From Neurospora intermedia (Eukaryota > Ascomycota > Sordariomycetes > Sordariales > Sordariaceae): a DNA stretch of 64,000 bases. Under the pieces are notes generated by a model that did no database searches, was not told where the DNA came from, and worked only from the letters and a program-made list of their open reading frames with translations. Shown here in pieces: positions 60,529 through 64,000 of this stretch; the stretch's first letter is position 1, and each line of letters starts with the position of its first letter. Made by a program: the position numbers and the translations under genes. Location: contig BTPP01000003.1 of NCBI GenBank assembly GCA_037102815.1, positions 496,001 through 560,000 on the forward strand. The letters run 5' to 3'.

Positions 60529-61300
60529 TGTGAAGATGTTGAAATTGCTCGTTTTGTGTGGCAAGGAGAGACACAAGAATGCAAATCGTGGGACGGAGGT
60601 TCGTCAGAGATTGGAATTACAGAACACAGATTCACAGACTGTCACGGGCTTTTATGTATCAACAGTCTCCCTGTCGCTTCTCGGACAAGAGAATCCCCTG
60701 GTTGCGGAGGTGGCACTGGACGGAAACCCGGGTTCGGTTGCGATGCCGGTGAAGGGATGAGTGATGCGGGGGATAAGGCAGGCCGATAGCAGTGTACCTC
60801 GGCAGGCCTGAGCTACCTCTAGCTAGAGAGGTTCACTGTGTGGGGTTGTGCCCGTGTCCGCATTCGCGACGGCTTCTAGGTTTCCCGTCTTAGACCGCAA
60901 TATGGCGCCCTTTTGTGGCACTCGGGAGTCCTGTCCCTGATCGAAGAAAAAAGGTGAAAAGAGCTCATTGAACTCTTGGCCGGTGAAGTCATATTCAAGG
61001 ACGCGATGTCGTGTCTACGTGAAATGTTGTCGATTGAAGCTCACCAAGACCCGAACTGTATGGAGACGATTGGCAGCCGGCCCTAAAAGATGTTTTAAAT
61101 GTTTCTTGTCTGCGCAGGTCTCGAAGGCTAGCGTTGCTGTACTCGCCGTTCCCACACTCAATCGCCTGTGCAGTCTTGGCAAGAGGTGTGTGCGTGCACA
61201 CACACACACACCGCATTTGACAAATCTGGCCATTTGACATCGTTTTACACGACTCAACTCAATCGTTTAACATCGAAATCTGGCCAAAACTGGTGCAAAA
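60529..61300. other. intergenic, last normal-composition DNA
   Basis: Promoter and leader of the MaoC gene, one TACCTCTAG copy (60814-60822) and a short (AC)n run at 61197-61212. No gene. Composition changes abruptly near 61310. Confidence 0.6.
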
Positions 61301-61319
61301 AGTCGATATTTTGATGCTC

Positions 61320-62560
61320 TACATTGCGCAATTATCTATTTTAATATTTATATTATCTTTTAAACCGTTATTGATATAGTATACTACCCCAATACCCGTT
61401 AGAAGGTATTAATAATTATAATACTAGTAAATAATAAGCATCCTAATAATGTCGTTGAGACTATTAGTATAAGCGTAAAGAGTGTATAGAAGTATAAACG
61501 CACTTTATCGGATACTAGCAAGGTATTTCTACCGTCGTAAGCTCCCTAAAATACTAGAAAGCTTCCTATATAGGCGTTTGAAGTATATTATATACGATAT
61601 TACTCCCTATACTTTATTGACTGTAACTAATATTGTAAAGGAAATTATAAACCTCCTCGTATTAAAATCCGATTTATACCTCGACGAAATCTATACCTTT
61701 CTAGCTAACGAATATAATGTATACGTTTCGACCGAGACCGTACGGCGGTACCTTCGATAAAATAAGTGGAAGAAGAAGCGATTCTATATAAAGGTATTAT
61801 AATAATCCCCTATACTAGTAGTTAAGTAGATATTAAAGATTTCTTTATTTACTATAGAGATATTTGTATTCTATAACGAGTCTAGTATAGACCGAAGGGA
61901 TAGCGTTCATCGTACTAGTTGGGTACCCCGCGGCGCTATTGCGACGGTATTAAGCAAGTTCGTACGTAGTACGTAGTATTACCTCCTCCCAGCTATTATA
62001 GTAAATGGACTACTCGATGTACTGGTATTTAGAGGTACAACGGACTTAGCCGGGGTTTGGGACTGGATAGTGAAATATTTATTCTCTAAAATAAATTCAT
62101 TTCCCGGTCGTAATAGTATTTTAATAATAAATAATGCTAATTAGTACCCCCGTACTAAACTCCAGTATGCGTACAACTAGAAGGGGGTTTTATTATAGTA
62201 TTTACCGCCGTACTCTCCCGAATTCAATCCTATCGAGGTATATTTTAACAACTTTAAGCGGTAGTTCAAACGGGTATATTGTAACGAGGGTAGTAACAAA
62301 ATATCAAATAATAACTTTACTATATTTCTCAAGCGACTAGCGTAGGATGTAGGGCACAAAGTGTAATAGATCTGTAGCTATTTTAAAAACGCGAAGCTAG
62401 TAATAGATCGATTTAATAATATTAATAAAAAGTATAGGGAACTATATACTAACGAGCTAGTTGAATATAGAGAGATAAGTACTATATTTAGGCGGTAGTA
62501 GAGAATATAAGTAGGAGCGATGGATTTATAGGTATTAAATTGAATTGTATATTAAAAATG
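61320..62560 (+). mobile_element. Tc1/mariner (DD34E) DNA transposon relic, RIP-mutated
   Basis: A degenerate transposase of the Tc1/mariner superfamily. The N-terminal part has a helix-turn-helix-like SDLYLDEIYTFLANEYNVYV followed by STETVRRYLR (about 61665-61757). Then comes the catalytic region: a DES-like segment YNESSIDRRD (about 61872-61901) with VHRTSWVPRGA, followed by LLPAIIVNGLLDVLVFRGTT, LIINNA (about 62124-62138) and YLPPYSPEFNPIE (62199-62237). The second catalytic position (codon 62130-62132) and the Glu (62235-62237) are 34 codons apart, the Tc1 spacing. Both catalytic Asp codons now read Asn, and many TAG/TAA codons stand at former Trp/Gln sites, as C-to-T/G-to-A change gives. 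It cannot be active. All catalytic motifs are in one frame; the extreme N-terminus may be in another. Terminal repeats could not be placed, so the ends are approximate. Confidence 0.85.
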
Positions 62561-64000
62561 CTAGAAATGCTATAAATATTAGAAATGCTAGAAGTGCCAG
62601 AAGTATTATAAATTGTATTTATTTATATAATAATACCAAAATGCTAAAAACCCTCCTCTTTCGCTATAAATTAATTCGTAATATTATTATCCCTTGTTAG
62701 GACTGCTAGTAATAGTACTACCCGCTATAGAAACGAGAATTCTAGTAATGCTGTACTTGAATATAATATTGAATCGCGGGTCTAGAGTATATACTAATTA
62801 GTTAAATTATAGTAATAAGGGTTAGAAGGCATACTTACCATAATTTAATTATATTATTAATACTACGTATTCAATTTTAAGGAAGTCTTTAATACTGTCC
62901 CTAAATATTATATAAAGGTCGTAGTTAAACCCTAGCCTCGTAAACTACTCTGCCGGCTATTCTCTAAGCGTAAATATATCGGGCGGTACCTCTTTATTCC
63001 GGAGCTTATTCTTCAAAGTAAGTAGAATTCTATATACTAATACTATTTTAATTAATAACCCGATATAGTAATATTTATAGAACGCTTTAAAGAATTCGGT
63101 AATAATTTTTTTAACTGGCCGATTAGGCGGAACGGAGGGTAGTAGTAACGAACGAAGACCGAAAATCGAAGGTATAGACGGACGTAGTATAAATAATTCT
63201 CTAGTCTCTACCGGGGATTCTCTAATTTCTTCCTTACCCTCGTCCTCCTCGCCCGCTACCGACGGCGGTACGATTAATGGCGGTACTAATAGCTAAGTAG
63301 AGATTGTAGTTGCTATAGAAATAAGAAGAGGGTTAGCGTTAACGTTAGTACGCTTAACAGCGAAAATCTCGCGGTCGGTCGGGTGCCTATAAAACGTAGT
63401 AGTAAAATACTCTAACGGTGTATACGAATTAATAATTACTACTTTACCTAATAGGGGGAAAGCGCCCGCTATATTATAATTGTAGCTGCTAGCGATTGCC
63501 GAATTAGTAATAGAGCCGCTAGCGGTATAGGGTGGCTAGATTTGGGGGTATAGAAAGTAAGGAGGGAAGTATTAGTATAGTAGTAGGTATAGTAGGTATA
63601 GAAGAGGAGGGTATAGCTAGTATAAACCTCTAAAATCGTCCCTCCTTAATATAGCTTATAGTAGACTATTTATAGTCTCTATATTAGTACTACTATTACT
63701 ACTATTAATATTATTAATAATATTAATATTAACCAGTAGACTATCGCTTCTTCCCTTATATTTATTACTACTATTACTAATGCCAGAGGCGGCTACTACC
63801 TTATTACCCAATATATTTTATACTAATTCAAATAGTAGGCTAACTACCGTAGCCTTCCCTAACGATATAGTGCGTACCTACTTACCTATATCTTTAACGT
63901 TAAAGTTATAATAAATTATATTCCTATTTATAATATAGTATATTTAATATTTAATAACTTTATTATAATTCTTATATTTATAGTTAAGACTATACGCTTA
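62560..64000. repeat. RIP-type AT-rich sequence, family not identified
   Basis: Continuation of the TpA-rich, CpA-poor DNA to the window end. No intact open frame. Short 9-base-spaced units (AAATGCTAG/GAAGTGCCA and variants, 62560-62630) look like the remains of a Lys-Cys-x coding repeat. Islands at 63110-63380 keep more GC and some open sequence on the - strand. Simple AT tandem stretches (63690-63745) occur. I cannot name the parent element. Confidence 0.6.

Overview
This is a piece of a filamentous ascomycete nuclear genome, almost certainly Neurospora or a very close Sordariaceae relative. The reasons: small introns of about 55-120 bp with GTNNGT donors, CTAAC/CTGAC branch sites and YAG acceptors; C-ending codons in highly expressed genes; a D-xylose reductase that matches, from memory, the Neurospora crassa enzyme almost residue for residue; and a right-hand end (about 61.3-64 kb) that turns abruptly into TpA-rich, stop-riddled DNA, as left by repeat-induced point mutation (RIP). 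I see no tRNA, rRNA, CRISPR or bacterial-type operon.

Layout. 0-4.4 kb: no gene recognised, microsatellites only. 4.4-8.8 kb (- strand): Sec61 beta and an FCP1/Psr1-like phosphatase. 8.8-13.2 kb: gene-poor. 13.2-23.3 kb (+): peroxisomal ABCD half-transporter, a single-pass membrane protein, and D-xylose reductase xyr-1. 24.2-36.4 kb: SDS22 (-), an alpha/beta hydrolase (+), a BTB protein (+), CSN12 (-), ribosomal protein eL20 (+), a GNAT acetyltransferase (+). 38.2-45.7 kb (+): a DUF7514-type protein with an RD/RE-rich tail and a conserved-looking protein of unknown function, separated by a 4.3 kb gene-poor stretch holding a run of 51 C. 47.3-51.5 kb: F1Fo ATP synthase subunit e (-) and dynein intermediate chain (+). 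52.4-60.5 kb (all -): pyridoxal-reductase-like aldo-keto reductase, CCCH zinc-finger protein with polyQ, tubulin cofactor E, and a MaoC-type 2-enoyl-CoA hydratase ending in the peroxisomal signal SKL. 61.3-64 kb: RIP-damaged DNA with a Tc1/mariner (DD34E) transposase relic.

The genes are mostly unlinked housekeeping functions: secretion, translation, the PP1 regulator, mRNA/PCI biology, respiration, microtubule folding and transport. Two touch peroxisomal fatty-acid metabolism (the ABCD transporter and the MaoC hydratase) and one starts pentose catabolism (xyr-1). Gene models were built by hand from splice signals and reading-frame continuity; exon coordinates are given in each entry.

I did not find a convincing new multi-gene system. 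The most unusual observations are: a GC-AG intron in sds22; two genes whose first coding exon is only the start codon (Sec61 beta) or four bases (eL20); an upstream ORF overlapping the CSN12 start; a BTB gene whose last 5' splice site itself supplies a stop codon; a 9-bp motif, CTAGAGGTA, that occurs seven times, always between genes; and the 51-C tract.
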